A stretch of DNA of 5,006 bases, from contig JAICVH010000235.1 of assembly GCA_025935435.1 (NCBI GenBank), positions 1 to 5,006 on the forward strand, written 5' to 3'. The notes below the pieces were generated by a model. It was not told where the DNA came from. It saw only the letters and a list, made by a program, of their open reading frames with translations, and made no database searches. This stretch comes from Burkholderiales bacterium (lineage in GTDB: Bacteria > Pseudomonadota > Gammaproteobacteria > Burkholderiales > Casimicrobiaceae). Below are positions 1 through 5,006 of this stretch, piece by piece (position 1 is the first letter of the stretch; every line of letters begins with the position of its first letter). The position numbers and the translations under genes are program-made.

Positions 1-1
1 C

Positions 2-55
2 GCGCCTCCGGGCCCGACGATCCTCGTCAACCGCGACGGTGAACCTCGCGTGTAA
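2..55 (+). CDS. Possible C-terminal end of an unidentified protein (5' truncated by the window edge)
   Basis: Reading from base 2 gives 17 sense codons, APPGPTILVNRDGEPRV, followed by TAA at 53-55. The residue mix looks like a normal soluble protein tail. The bidirectional terminator 40 bases downstream, facing the convergent ETF-QO gene, is what one would expect after a plus-strand gene ending here. The fragment is far too short to identify. A competing reading in frame 1 ends at a TGA at 40-42 and is rich in arginine and proline, so it looks less natural. The identity of the frame and of the gene is inference. Confidence 0.35.
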   Translation, partial: APPGPTILVNRDGEPRV

Positions 56-94
56 CGAGCGTTTACGCTTCTCAGCGTAACTCGCAGCAGCAAC

Positions 95-131
95 AAAACA
101 ACGAGCGGCCCTCACGGCCGCTCGTTGTTTT
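95..131. terminator. Bidirectional rho-independent terminator
   Basis: A perfect 16-bp inverted repeat (arms 95-110 and 116-131) encloses a 5-base loop, CTCAC. The stem has a GC-rich core next to the loop and an A/T-rich base, so a T-run follows the stem on the plus strand (128-132) and T-rich sequence (TTTTGTTG) follows it on the minus strand. It lies 34 bases past the stop of the minus-strand ETF-QO gene and about 40 bases past the likely end of the plus-strand gene at 55, so it can stop transcription from both sides. The structure is read directly from the sequence; function in both directions is inferred. Confidence 0.9.
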
Positions 132-164
132 TATCCGGTTCGACGTGCGATAGCGGCAATAGCG

Positions 165-1859
165 CTACATACCCGCGTAGTTTGGTCCGCCGCCCCCTTC
201 GGGGGTGACCCAGCGGATGTTCTGTCTCGGGTCCTTGATATCGCACGTCTTGCAATGCACGCAGTTTTGCGCGTTGATCTGCAGGCGCATGGTGGTCGCG
301 CTGGCCCGCGTGACGTCGGCGTTGGCGTTGTTCGGGACGTCCGAAGGCACGAACTCGTACACGCCAGCCGGGCAATAACGCGCCTCCGGCCCGTCGTACA
401 CCGCCAGATTCACGTCGACCGGGATCGAAACATCCCGCAATTGCAGATGCACCGGCTGATTTTCGACGTGATTGGTGTTTGACAGATACACCGACGACAG
501 CTTGTCGAATGTGATCGTCCCGTCGTATTTCGGATATTCGATTCCCGGCATGTCGGCAGCGGGTCGCAGTCGTTCGTGGTCGGCATAGCGGTGGTGCATC
601 GTCCAAGGAACGACGTGGCCGAGTCCGAGATCATGCAGCCACATATGGAGTCCGCCGTGGAACGTGCCGGCCCACAAACCCCAGCGGAGTCCAGGCTTGA
701 CGTTACGGACCTTGTAGAGGTCCTCGTACACCCACGATCGACGCCAAGCCGCGCCATATTCGATCAGCTCGTCGTGTGAGCGACCGGCATCGACTGCGCT
801 GAACGCTGCCTCGGCCGCGAGCATCCCTGTCTTCATCGCGTTGTGCGAGCCCTTGATGCGAGGCAAGTTCACGAATCCCGCGGCACAACCGACGAGTGCG
901 CCTCCCGGGAAAGTCAACCGCGGCACCGATTGAAGCCCCCCTTCGTTGATCGCGCGCGCACCGTACATGAGGCGTTTGGCGCCTTCGAACGTCGGGCGAA
1001 TCGCCGGATGCAATTTGAAGCGTTGAAATTCGTCGTACGGTGATAGATGTGGGTTGGCGTAATCGAGATGCACGACGAAGCCCACGGCGACCAGGTTCTC
1101 GTCGAAGTGGTAGATGAACGAACCGCCGCCGGTAGCGGTGTCGAGCGGCCATCCCTGGCTGTGGATGACGAGTCCGGGCCGATGTTGTGCGGCATCGACC
1201 TGCCAGAGCTCCTTGAGGCCGATGCCGTACTTCTGCGGATCGATGCCTTCGCGCAGTTCAAAGCGCTGCATCAGTTCCTGTGAAAGGGATCCTCGACAGC
1301 CTTCGGCAAACAGCGTGTAACGCGCATGCAGTTCCATGCCGGGCTGGTAATCCGCCTTGTGCGTGCCGTCCCTGGCGACGCCCATATCACCTGTAGCGAC
1401 GCCGCGCACGTGACCGGCTGCGTCGTACAGCACTTCGGCTGCCGGGAATCCGGGATAGATTTCGACACCGAGCGCCTCGGCGCGCTCGGCAAGCCAGCGG
1501 CAAACGTTGCCGAGGCTCACGATGTAGTTGCCGCGGTTGTGCATCAGCGGAGGCAACAATCGCGGTGGGATGCGAAACGCGTTGGCGGGCGTCAGGATGA
1601 GGAAGCGATCGTCGTTCACGCGCGTGTTGACCGGCGCACCGTCCGCTTTCCAGTCAGGAAGCAGCTCGTCCAGTGCCCGCGGGTCCAGCACGGCGCCCGA
1701 AAGGATGTGCGCGCCGATTTCGGATCCTTTTTCCAGGATGCACACCGACACGTCGCGCGATGCCGCCGACGCGAGCTGCTTCAGGCGGATGGCGGCAGCG
1801 AGCCCGGCCGGACCACCGCCAACGATCACCACGTCGTACTCCATCGTTTCGCGCGCCAT
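165..1859 (-). CDS. Electron transfer flavoprotein-ubiquinone oxidoreductase (ETF-QO, ETF dehydrogenase)
   Basis: This membrane-associated flavoprotein takes electrons from ETF, which collects them from acyl-CoA and related dehydrogenases, and reduces ubiquinone (EC 1.5.5.1). The product is 564 aa, close to the family norm. It shows the N-terminal dinucleotide-binding motif GGGPAG (14-19), the IGAHILSGAVLDP segment (48-60), the second FAD motif with NLPRIKGSHNAMKTGMLAAE (331-350), and the C-terminal ferredoxin-like part with four cysteines for the [4Fe-4S] cluster: C496, then C533, C536 and C539 in NCVHCKTCDIKDP. The spacing C496 to C533 is about 12 residues longer than the human arrangement I recall, because of an insert near 506-524. 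The ATG at 1859 was chosen because GAGG lies 8 bases upstream and because the family usually has a few residues before MEYDVVIVGG. A TTG at 1898 would only add 13 residues without family character. The gene is single, ends at the 95-131 terminator, and is divergent from the thioesterase. I am confident of the function; symbols for this gene vary, so none is given. Confidence 0.97.
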   Translation of the reverse strand: MARETMEYDVVIVGGGPAGLAAAIRLKQLASAASRDVSVCILEKGSEIGAHILSGAVLDPRALDELLPDWKADGAPVNTRVNDDRFLILTPANAFRIPPRLLPPLMHNRGNYIVSLGNVCRWLAERAEALGVEIYPGFPAAEVLYDAAGHVRGVATGDMGVARDGTHKADYQPGMELHARYTLFAEGCRGSLSQELMQRFELREGIDPQKYGIGLKELWQVDAAQHRPGLVIHSQGWPLDTATGGGSFIYHFDENLVAVGFVVHLDYANPHLSPYDEFQRFKLHPAIRPTFEGAKRLMYGARAINEGGLQSVPRLTFPGGALVGCAAGFVNLPRIKGSHNAMKTGMLAAEAAFSAVDAGRSHDELIEYGAAWRRSWVYEDLYKVRNVKPGLRWGLWAGTFHGGLHMWLHDLGLGHVVPWTMHHRYADHERLRPAADMPGIEYPKYDGTITFDKLSSVYLSNTNHVENQPVHLQLRDVSIPVDVNLAVYDGPEARYCPAGVYEFVPSDVPNNANADVTRASATTMRLQINAQNCVHCKTCDIKDPRQNIRWVTPEGGGGPNYAGM

Positions 1860-1880
1860 CGACTGCACCTCGCGGAACTC

Positions 1881-1899
1881 GTTGCGCACGTGTCGCAAC
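1881..1899. promoter_or_regulatory. Interrupted inverted repeat in the divergent promoter region (possible operator or 5' UTR hairpin)
   Basis: GTTGCG (1881-1886) and CGCAAC (1894-1899) form a perfect 6-bp inverted repeat around a 7-base spacer. The repeat overlaps the place where the plus-strand -35 region should lie and would be at the very 5' end of the ETF-QO transcript. It could be a repressor or activator site that replaces the missing -35 box, or a small leader hairpin. No known operator consensus was recognised, and a repeat of this size can arise by chance. Confidence 0.25.
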
Positions 1900-1907
1900 A
1901 GTCGTCA

Positions 1908-1915
1908 ATTATAAT
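1908..1915. promoter_or_regulatory. Palindromic double -10 element of a divergent promoter
   Basis: The 8-base palindrome ATTATAAT contains a perfect TATAAT on the plus strand (1910-1915) and another on the minus strand (1908-1913). Plus-strand transcription would begin near 1922, about 26 bases before the thioesterase GTG. Minus-strand transcription would begin near 1901, about 42 bases before the ETF-QO ATG. I see no good -35 hexamer at the usual spacing on either side: CACGTG for the plus strand and CTTCGA for the minus strand are poor matches. Divergent promoters built on symmetric -10 sequences are known in bacteria. That this one works in both directions is inference. Confidence 0.6.
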
Positions 1916-1947
1916 GACGCAAACAACTATTCGAAGCGTCGAAACCG

Positions 1948-2358
1948 GTGGCCGATCAGCGCGTCCTCGTTCATACGTCGCGACAGCGCGTGCGCTGGGG
2001 CGACATGGACATGCTCGGTCATGTCAACAACACCGTGTACTTCCGTTACATGGAGCAGGCACGCATCGAGTGGATCTACGCGCTCGCCGGTGGCGCCGGT
2101 TACGACGATGGACACGGCCCCGTGATCGTCAATGCATCCTGCAATTTCAGCGTGCCGCTCGTGTACCCGGCCGACGTCGAGGTGCGCATGTCGATCGGAG
2201 ACCCGGGCCGCACGAGCATCGGCAGTTACTACGATCTGACAGTCGACGGCCGCCGTTACGCGGACGGCGCGGCGCGCATGGTCTGGACGGAGCGCGCGAG
2301 TGGCCGGCCGGTGCCACTGCCGTCGCACGTCCTGTCGCTGCTCGACGCGGGCCGCTGA
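1948..2358 (+). CDS. Acyl-CoA thioesterase, hotdog fold, 4HBT/YbgC type
   Basis: The 136-aa product is a single hotdog domain of the 4-hydroxybenzoyl-CoA thioesterase family, which hydrolyses acyl-CoA thioesters in the cytoplasm. The signature lies at residues 16-42: RWGDMDMLGHVNNTVYFRYM followed by EQARIEW. By comparison with the Pseudomonas 4HBT enzyme, D21 is the likely catalytic aspartate, and H25-V-N-N28 begins the segment that leads into the central helix. The exact acyl substrate cannot be read from the sequence. The GTG start is the only reasonable one: the in-frame codons upstream contain no start before a TGA at 1915-1917. No clear Shine-Dalgarno sequence precedes it, and the predicted leader is only about 26 bases. 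The gene shares a promoter core with ETF-QO and lies 21 bases ahead of the membrane protein gene, so those two plus-strand genes are probably one operon. Confidence 0.92.
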   Translation: MADQRVLVHTSRQRVRWGDMDMLGHVNNTVYFRYMEQARIEWIYALAGGAGYDDGHGPVIVNASCNFSVPLVYPADVEVRMSIGDPGRTSIGSYYDLTVDGRRYADGAARMVWTERASGRPVPLPSHVLSLLDAGR

Positions 2359-2379
2359 TCTGCGCGGCGTCGTGTTGGC

Positions 2380-3342
2380 ATGAGTCTGCTCGCGATTGTC
2401 GTCGCGCTCGCCCTCGAGCAGTGGCGCGCGTTCGAATGGCGCACTGCGGTCGAGCGTGCGTACGTGACATACGCGCGCGCAATCGAACAGCGCCTGAACG
2501 GCGGCACGCTGGGACAAGGCCTGCTCGCGACGGCGCTCGCGGTCGTTCCGCCGGTTGCGATCACCGCATTCGTGTGGTGGCTCGCGCACCGCGTCCATCC
2601 TGCGCTGGGACTCGCGATCAACATCGCGGTGCTCTATTTGCTGATGGGCTTCCGGCACTTCAGTCACGCAGTGTCGACGATCGTTGCTGCACTCGCTGGT
2701 GGCGACATCGTTTCGGCGCGCCGCGCGCTGTCACAGTGGCGTGGCGGCTCGACGGTTGAACTCACGAGCCAGGATGTGGCGCGGCTCGCAATCGAGCGCG
2801 GCATCACCGACGCGTATCGTCAGGTTTTCGCGGTGCTGTTCTGGTTCATGGTGTTACCCGGGCCGGTGGGCGCGGTGCTGTATCGCGCCGCAGCGCTCCT
2901 CGCCGCTCAATGGAAGGCAGCGAAGCCCGGCGACGACCTGACGGTCGTGACGCGCTCCCTTCTCGTGTTCGGGCGGCCTGCGCGACAGCTGCTGTGGCTG
3001 CTCGACTGGATCCCCGTGCGATTGACCGCACTTTCGTTCGCCGTCGTCGGCGATTTCGAGGACGCGATCTATTGCTGGCGCACGCAGGCGCCGAGCTGGC
3101 CGCAGGCCTACGGCGGCGAAGCGCGCGGCATCCTGCTCGCGACCGGTGGCGGTGCACTTGGCGTGCAACTGGGCGGACCGTTGCCCGGTATCGATGGTGA
3201 ACCCCAACCGCGACCGCAGGTGGGTGTTGGCGAAGGCGCGGAGGCGGACGTCTTGCCGTCGGCGGTGGGGCTCGTATGGCGAGCGCTCGTGCTGTGGCTC
3301 GTGCTCGTGCTCTTGCTTTCGCTCGCGAACTGGGCGGCCTGA
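2380..3342 (+). CDS. Integral membrane protein of the AmpE / CobD-CbiB superfamily
   Basis: The 320-aa product is polytopic, with hydrophobic segments near residues 1-12, 46-68, 75-90, 149-172, 205-222 and 300-317. The middle part carries the superfamily core: FGRPARQLLWLLDWIPVRLT (197-216), then AVVGDFEDAIYCW (221-233). CbiB proteins have a similar (L/D)WIPARLTA motif, and E. coli AmpE has DWVPVRLAG followed by a GHGEKAL segment. The tail GGGALGVQLGGPLPG (256-270) also resembles CbiB. However, the N-terminus (LLAIVVALALEQWR) and the final transmembrane helix resemble AmpE, and the GDP...HPV motif expected near the start of true CbiB is absent. CbiB attaches aminopropanol to cobyric acid; AmpE is an inner-membrane protein linked to beta-lactamase induction. 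Such proteins are often labelled CobD/CbiB family. No cobalamin genes are nearby, so I regard the function as unknown. The start fits the AmpE-like N-terminus, although the upstream sequence shows no clear ribosome binding site. It follows the thioesterase gene by 21 bases. Confidence 0.85.
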   Translation: MSLLAIVVALALEQWRAFEWRTAVERAYVTYARAIEQRLNGGTLGQGLLATALAVVPPVAITAFVWWLAHRVHPALGLAINIAVLYLLMGFRHFSHAVSTIVAALAGGDIVSARRALSQWRGGSTVELTSQDVARLAIERGITDAYRQVFAVLFWFMVLPGPVGAVLYRAAALLAAQWKAAKPGDDLTVVTRSLLVFGRPARQLLWLLDWIPVRLTALSFAVVGDFEDAIYCWRTQAPSWPQAYGGEARGILLATGGGALGVQLGGPLPGIDGEPQPRPQVGVGEGAEADVLPSAVGLVWRALVLWLVLVLLLSLANWAA

Positions 3343-3359
3343 CGCAAACGGATGCGCGA

Positions 3360-4328
3360 TCAATCGGTTTCCGACACGCTGTCGCGTCGCCGTGCACGCG
3401 TAGGCGTCGCGGACGGTGCGCGCGCAGTCGCTGCTTCGGCGAGTAACGATTGCAAAAGCTCGACGCGTTGCCGCGCAACGCGCCCCTCGTGCACGGCCGC
3501 CTGCACCGCGCAACCCGGTTCTCGATCATGCCGGCAATCGCGAAAACGGCAGTCGGCGATCAGGTCGCGCAACTCGACGAAGCCGCGCGCAAGCGCTTCA
3601 GGCGTGCAATGGGCGAGCCCGAACACCTTCATGCCCGGCGAATCGACGAGCCACCCGCCGGGCGCCGGTAGCCGATACAGCGCGGCAGAGGTCGTCGTAT
3701 GTCGGCCGCTGCGAAGCGCTTCGGATAACGCGCCGATTCTCGCCGCCGCGCCGGGTACCAGCGCATTGATCAACGTCGACTTGCCCATCCCCGATTGCCC
3801 GATCAGGACGCTGCGCTCCCGCGAAATCCATGGGTACAGCGGTTCAACGTCACGCGTCGCGGCGACCGAAACGACTGGATAGCCCAGTTCGCGATAGCGC
3901 CCAAAGCGCGCTGCGAAGCGGGTCGCGTCGGGCAGATCCGACTTGTTCAGTGCGAGCACGAACCGGCAGTGCTCCGTTTCGGCCGCGATGATCCACCGGT
4001 TCAGCAGGTGTTCGTCCACGGGAACGTCGGGCGCGACGACGCCGATGACCTGCGTCACATTCGCGGCGACCAGCTTTTCCTTGAACGCGTCGGATCGGTA
4101 GAGCAGGCTCGTGCGCGGCTCGATTGCGACGATGGTGGCACCGAGTGGCCCTTGCGCGACATGCACACGATCGCCGCATGCGAGCGTCAACGCGCGACCT
4201 TTCAGGATGCAGTCGAGGCTACGTCCGTCGTCGAGCGCGACCGTGTAGTGACGGCGGTGAGCCGCCACGACGAGCCCGACGGCGGGCTCGTCGGTTGGCA
4301 GCGAGCGGGCCGGGCGTCGGCCGCTCAC
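3360..4328 (-). CDS. rsgA: Small ribosomal subunit biogenesis GTPase RsgA (circularly permuted GTPase)
   Basis: RsgA (YjeQ) binds the 30S subunit late in assembly, and its GTPase is activated by the ribosome. The 322-aa product has an N-terminal OB-fold region (about 17-75), then the GTPase domain with motifs in permuted order: G4 NKSD (128-131), G1 GQSGMGKST (177-185), G2 within GRHTTT (208-213) and G3 DSPG (229-232). A C-terminal zinc motif follows, C260-x4-C265-x-H267-x5-C273, in CRFRDCRHDREPGC. The tail after about residue 290 is rich in Ala and Arg and probably disordered. The start is the GTG at 4328, whose last bases form the GTGA overlap with the stop of the pterin dehydratase gene. 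No Shine-Dalgarno sequence is seen close to it, so initiation probably depends on translational coupling. An 11-bp hairpin lies 36-61 bases into the coding sequence. The reading frame stays open far upstream, but that part is antisense-like and not RsgA. It ends 17 bases from the convergent membrane protein gene. Confidence 0.96.
   Translation of the reverse strand: MSGRRPARSLPTDEPAVGLVVAAHRRHYTVALDDGRSLDCILKGRALTLACGDRVHVAQGPLGATIVAIEPRTSLLYRSDAFKEKLVAANVTQVIGVVAPDVPVDEHLLNRWIIAAETEHCRFVLALNKSDLPDATRFAARFGRYRELGYPVVSVAATRDVEPLYPWISRERSVLIGQSGMGKSTLINALVPGAAARIGALSEALRSGRHTTTSAALYRLPAPGGWLVDSPGMKVFGLAHCTPEALARGFVELRDLIADCRFRDCRHDREPGCAVQAAVHEGRVARQRVELLQSLLAEAATARAPSATPTRARRRDSVSETD
4268..4293 (-). 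repeat. Perfect hairpin inside the 5' part of rsgA
   Basis: CGACGAGCCC (4268-4277) and GGGCTCGTCG (4284-4293) are perfectly complementary. The first and last loop bases (4278 and 4283) can also pair, giving an 11-bp GC-rich stem with a 4-base loop. It covers codons 12-20 of rsgA. It has no T-run on either side, so it is not a terminator. It may slow ribosomes or affect initiation at the upstream GTG, or it may simply result from GC-rich codon choice. Confidence 0.5.
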
Positions 4329-4675
4329 CCGGCGAACAACTGTTCCGTTCGCGCGGCGCAGATGATGTCGTTCTTCGTGATGCCGCCCGCATCGTGCGTC
4401 GACCACCTGACGACGCAGCGGTTGTAGGAAACCCGCAGGTCGGGATGATGATCCTCGCGATTCGCAATCCACGCGAGCGCATTCACGAACGCCATTGTCT
4501 CGTAGAAATTCGCGAACGCAAACGTCTTTTCGATCGCACCCGCATTGTCGACAGCCGACCAGTCCGGAAGTGCTCGCGCGGAAGTCGCGACCTCGGCGGC
4601 GGTCAGGCGCGGTGCGTGCGCCGTGCAGTGCAGGCGCGCAAGTTGAACGGGATCGGGTGCAGTCGACGAGGTCAT
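4325..4675 (-). CDS. Pterin-4a-carbinolamine dehydratase (PCD/DCoH family)
   Basis: This cytoplasmic enzyme (EC 4.2.1.96) dehydrates 4a-hydroxytetrahydropterin, the by-product of aromatic amino acid hydroxylases such as phenylalanine hydroxylase, so that the pterin cofactor can be recycled. The 116-aa product contains the family motif with adjacent histidines EDHHPDLRVSYNRCVVRW (74-91), followed by STHDAGGITKND (92-103). H76, H77 and H94 match the catalytic histidines of the family. The upstream part, with LTAAEV and LPDW (24-39), is also typical. The ATG overlaps the TGA of the cytochrome gene in ATGA (4675-4672), and a short AGG lies 8 bases before it. Its own TGA overlaps the rsgA GTG. No phenylalanine hydroxylase gene lies in the window, so the physiological substrate is not settled by context; members of this family also occur in bacteria without that hydroxylase. 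Confidence 0.94.
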   Translation of the reverse strand: MTSSTAPDPVQLARLHCTAHAPRLTAAEVATSARALPDWSAVDNAGAIEKTFAFANFYETMAFVNALAWIANREDHHPDLRVSYNRCVVRWSTHDAGGITKNDIICAARTEQLFAG

Positions 4676-4998
4676 GGCTTGAACCTGTAGTAACGCTGGT
4701 TGAGCCACGCGGCGATGTGTTCCTCTTCGTCGGGGAAATAGCCGGTGGCGAGCTGTGTGTTGCAGTAGGCGACCTGGGCGCGTAACTGCGCCGGCGTTCG
4801 GATGCGCCGCTCGTCGCGCGTGTAGATGTGATCGGCGTTGCCGAACAACCGCACGTGGCATGCGTTGCAATCCTTATCGACGAGCGGTTGCCCCCGAGCC
4901 GGATCACCGTGCGCAAACGGTGCCGGCTGCTGCGCGAGCGCGGTCGCGCATCCTGCAGTCATGCAGGCGAAGACTGCCAAGTGGAGCGCCATGCTCAT
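4672..4998 (-). CDS. Small secreted c-type cytochrome
   Basis: The 108-aa product has a hydrophobic N-terminus ending in an Ala-Leu-Ala site (cleavage likely after A22), then one heme-attachment motif C44-N-A-C47-H48. The mature part of about 86 residues is the size of a class I cytochrome c and would act in periplasmic electron transfer; H48 is the proximal heme ligand. Two things are odd. There is no methionine after the heme motif, so the usual Met sixth ligand is missing. There is also an extra cysteine, C79, in AYCNTQLATGYFPDEE. The terminal helix (EEEHIAAWLNQRYYRF, 91-106) resembles small cytochromes I recall from betaproteobacteria. The N-terminus as read from the ATG at 4998 lacks a positive charge, and the frame remains open to the window edge, so the real start may lie outside; another ATG is at 4992. 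It is the first visible gene of the coupled cytochrome-PCD-rsgA operon. Confidence 0.85.
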   Translation of the reverse strand: MSMALHLAVFACMTAGCATALAQQPAPFAHGDPARGQPLVDKDCNACHVRLFGNADHIYTRDERRIRTPAQLRAQVAYCNTQLATGYFPDEEEHIAAWLNQRYYRFKP

Positions 4999-5006
4999 CC
5001 CGCAAC

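Noticed and set aside
63..80. Small inverted repeat TTACGCT-TCTC-AGCGTAA
   Set aside because: The 7-bp stem lacks a following T-run and sits next to the much stronger 95-131 terminator. It could be a weak upstream hairpin, but nothing supports a separate function.
1860..1898. Earlier TTG start for ETF-QO at 1898
   Set aside because: It would be a rare start codon without a good ribosome binding site, and it would leave almost no leader after the predicted transcription start. The ATG at 1859 has GAGG at suitable spacing.
1326..2759. Long plus-strand open frame of 477 codons
   Set aside because: It runs antisense to the well-supported ETF-QO and out of frame through the thioesterase and membrane protein genes. 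Its translation is dominated by Arg, His and Ala with no recognisable domain, as expected for a GC-rich shadow frame.
3280..3325. Repeated GCTCGTGCT-like units near the end of the membrane protein gene
   Set aside because: They encode the Leu/Val-rich terminal transmembrane helix, so codon repetition explains the pattern and no separate repeat element is needed.
2380..3342. Evidence for a cobalamin biosynthesis locus
   Set aside because: Only the superfamily resemblance of one protein suggests it. No other cob/cbi gene and no cobalamin riboswitch-like leader is visible in the window.
2846..3529. Arg-rich minus-strand open frames opposite the membrane protein gene
   Set aside because: The composition (runs of Arg, Pro, Ala) is that of a reverse-complement frame of Leu/Ala/Gly-rich GC sequence, and no domain or start signal is visible.
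3795..4427. Plus-strand open frame opposite rsgA and the pterin dehydratase
   Set aside because: It is entirely antisense to genes with clear catalytic motifs and shows no family features of its own.
4329..4916. In-frame N-terminal extension of RsgA by 196 residues
   Set aside because: The extension overlaps the pterin dehydratase and cytochrome genes on the same strand in another frame and has shadow-frame composition. The GTG at 4328 gives a normal-length RsgA and a typical GTGA overlap.

Overview
This is a high-GC, gene-dense stretch of ordinary chromosome. The protein family signatures and the gene neighbourhood (an AmpE/CbiB-like membrane protein, rsgA, a pterin dehydratase, a small cytochrome c and ETF-ubiquinone oxidoreductase) suggest a betaproteobacterium, most likely of the Burkholderiales. 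That placement rests on family resemblance recalled from memory, not on a search. I see no tRNA, rRNA, CRISPR array, transposase, integrase or attachment site.

Layout from left to right. At 2-55 there may be the last codons of a plus-strand gene that enters from outside the window. A strong bidirectional hairpin terminator (95-131) follows. Next is ETF-ubiquinone oxidoreductase on the minus strand (165-1859). A compact intergenic region of about 90 bases (1860-1947) holds a palindromic double -10 element that could fire in both directions. A plus-strand pair follows: a 4HBT/YbgC-type acyl-CoA thioesterase (1948-2358, GTG start) and, 21 bases later, a polytopic membrane protein of the AmpE/CobD-CbiB superfamily (2380-3342). 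This pair runs tail-to-tail, with only 17 bases between, into a minus-strand operon entering from the right edge. In transcription order the operon is a small periplasmic c-type cytochrome (4998-4672), a pterin-4a-carbinolamine dehydratase (4675-4325) and the ribosome-assembly GTPase RsgA (4328-3360). Consecutive genes in it overlap by four bases (ATGA and GTGA), which indicates translational coupling.

How the genes may work together. ETF-QO passes electrons from acyl-CoA dehydrogenases, via ETF, to the quinone pool; the divergent thioesterase hydrolyses acyl-CoA thioesters. The shared promoter core therefore joins two genes with related substrates. The cytochrome, pterin dehydratase and RsgA have no obvious common pathway, although their coupling implies co-production. 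The membrane protein joins AmpE-like and CbiB-like sequence features and has no cobalamin genes beside it, so a role in B12 synthesis is doubtful.

I do not see a previously undescribed biological system here. The observations most worth a second look are the symmetric divergent promoter, the AmpE/CbiB intermediate, and the cytochrome that lacks a methionine heme ligand but carries an extra cysteine.
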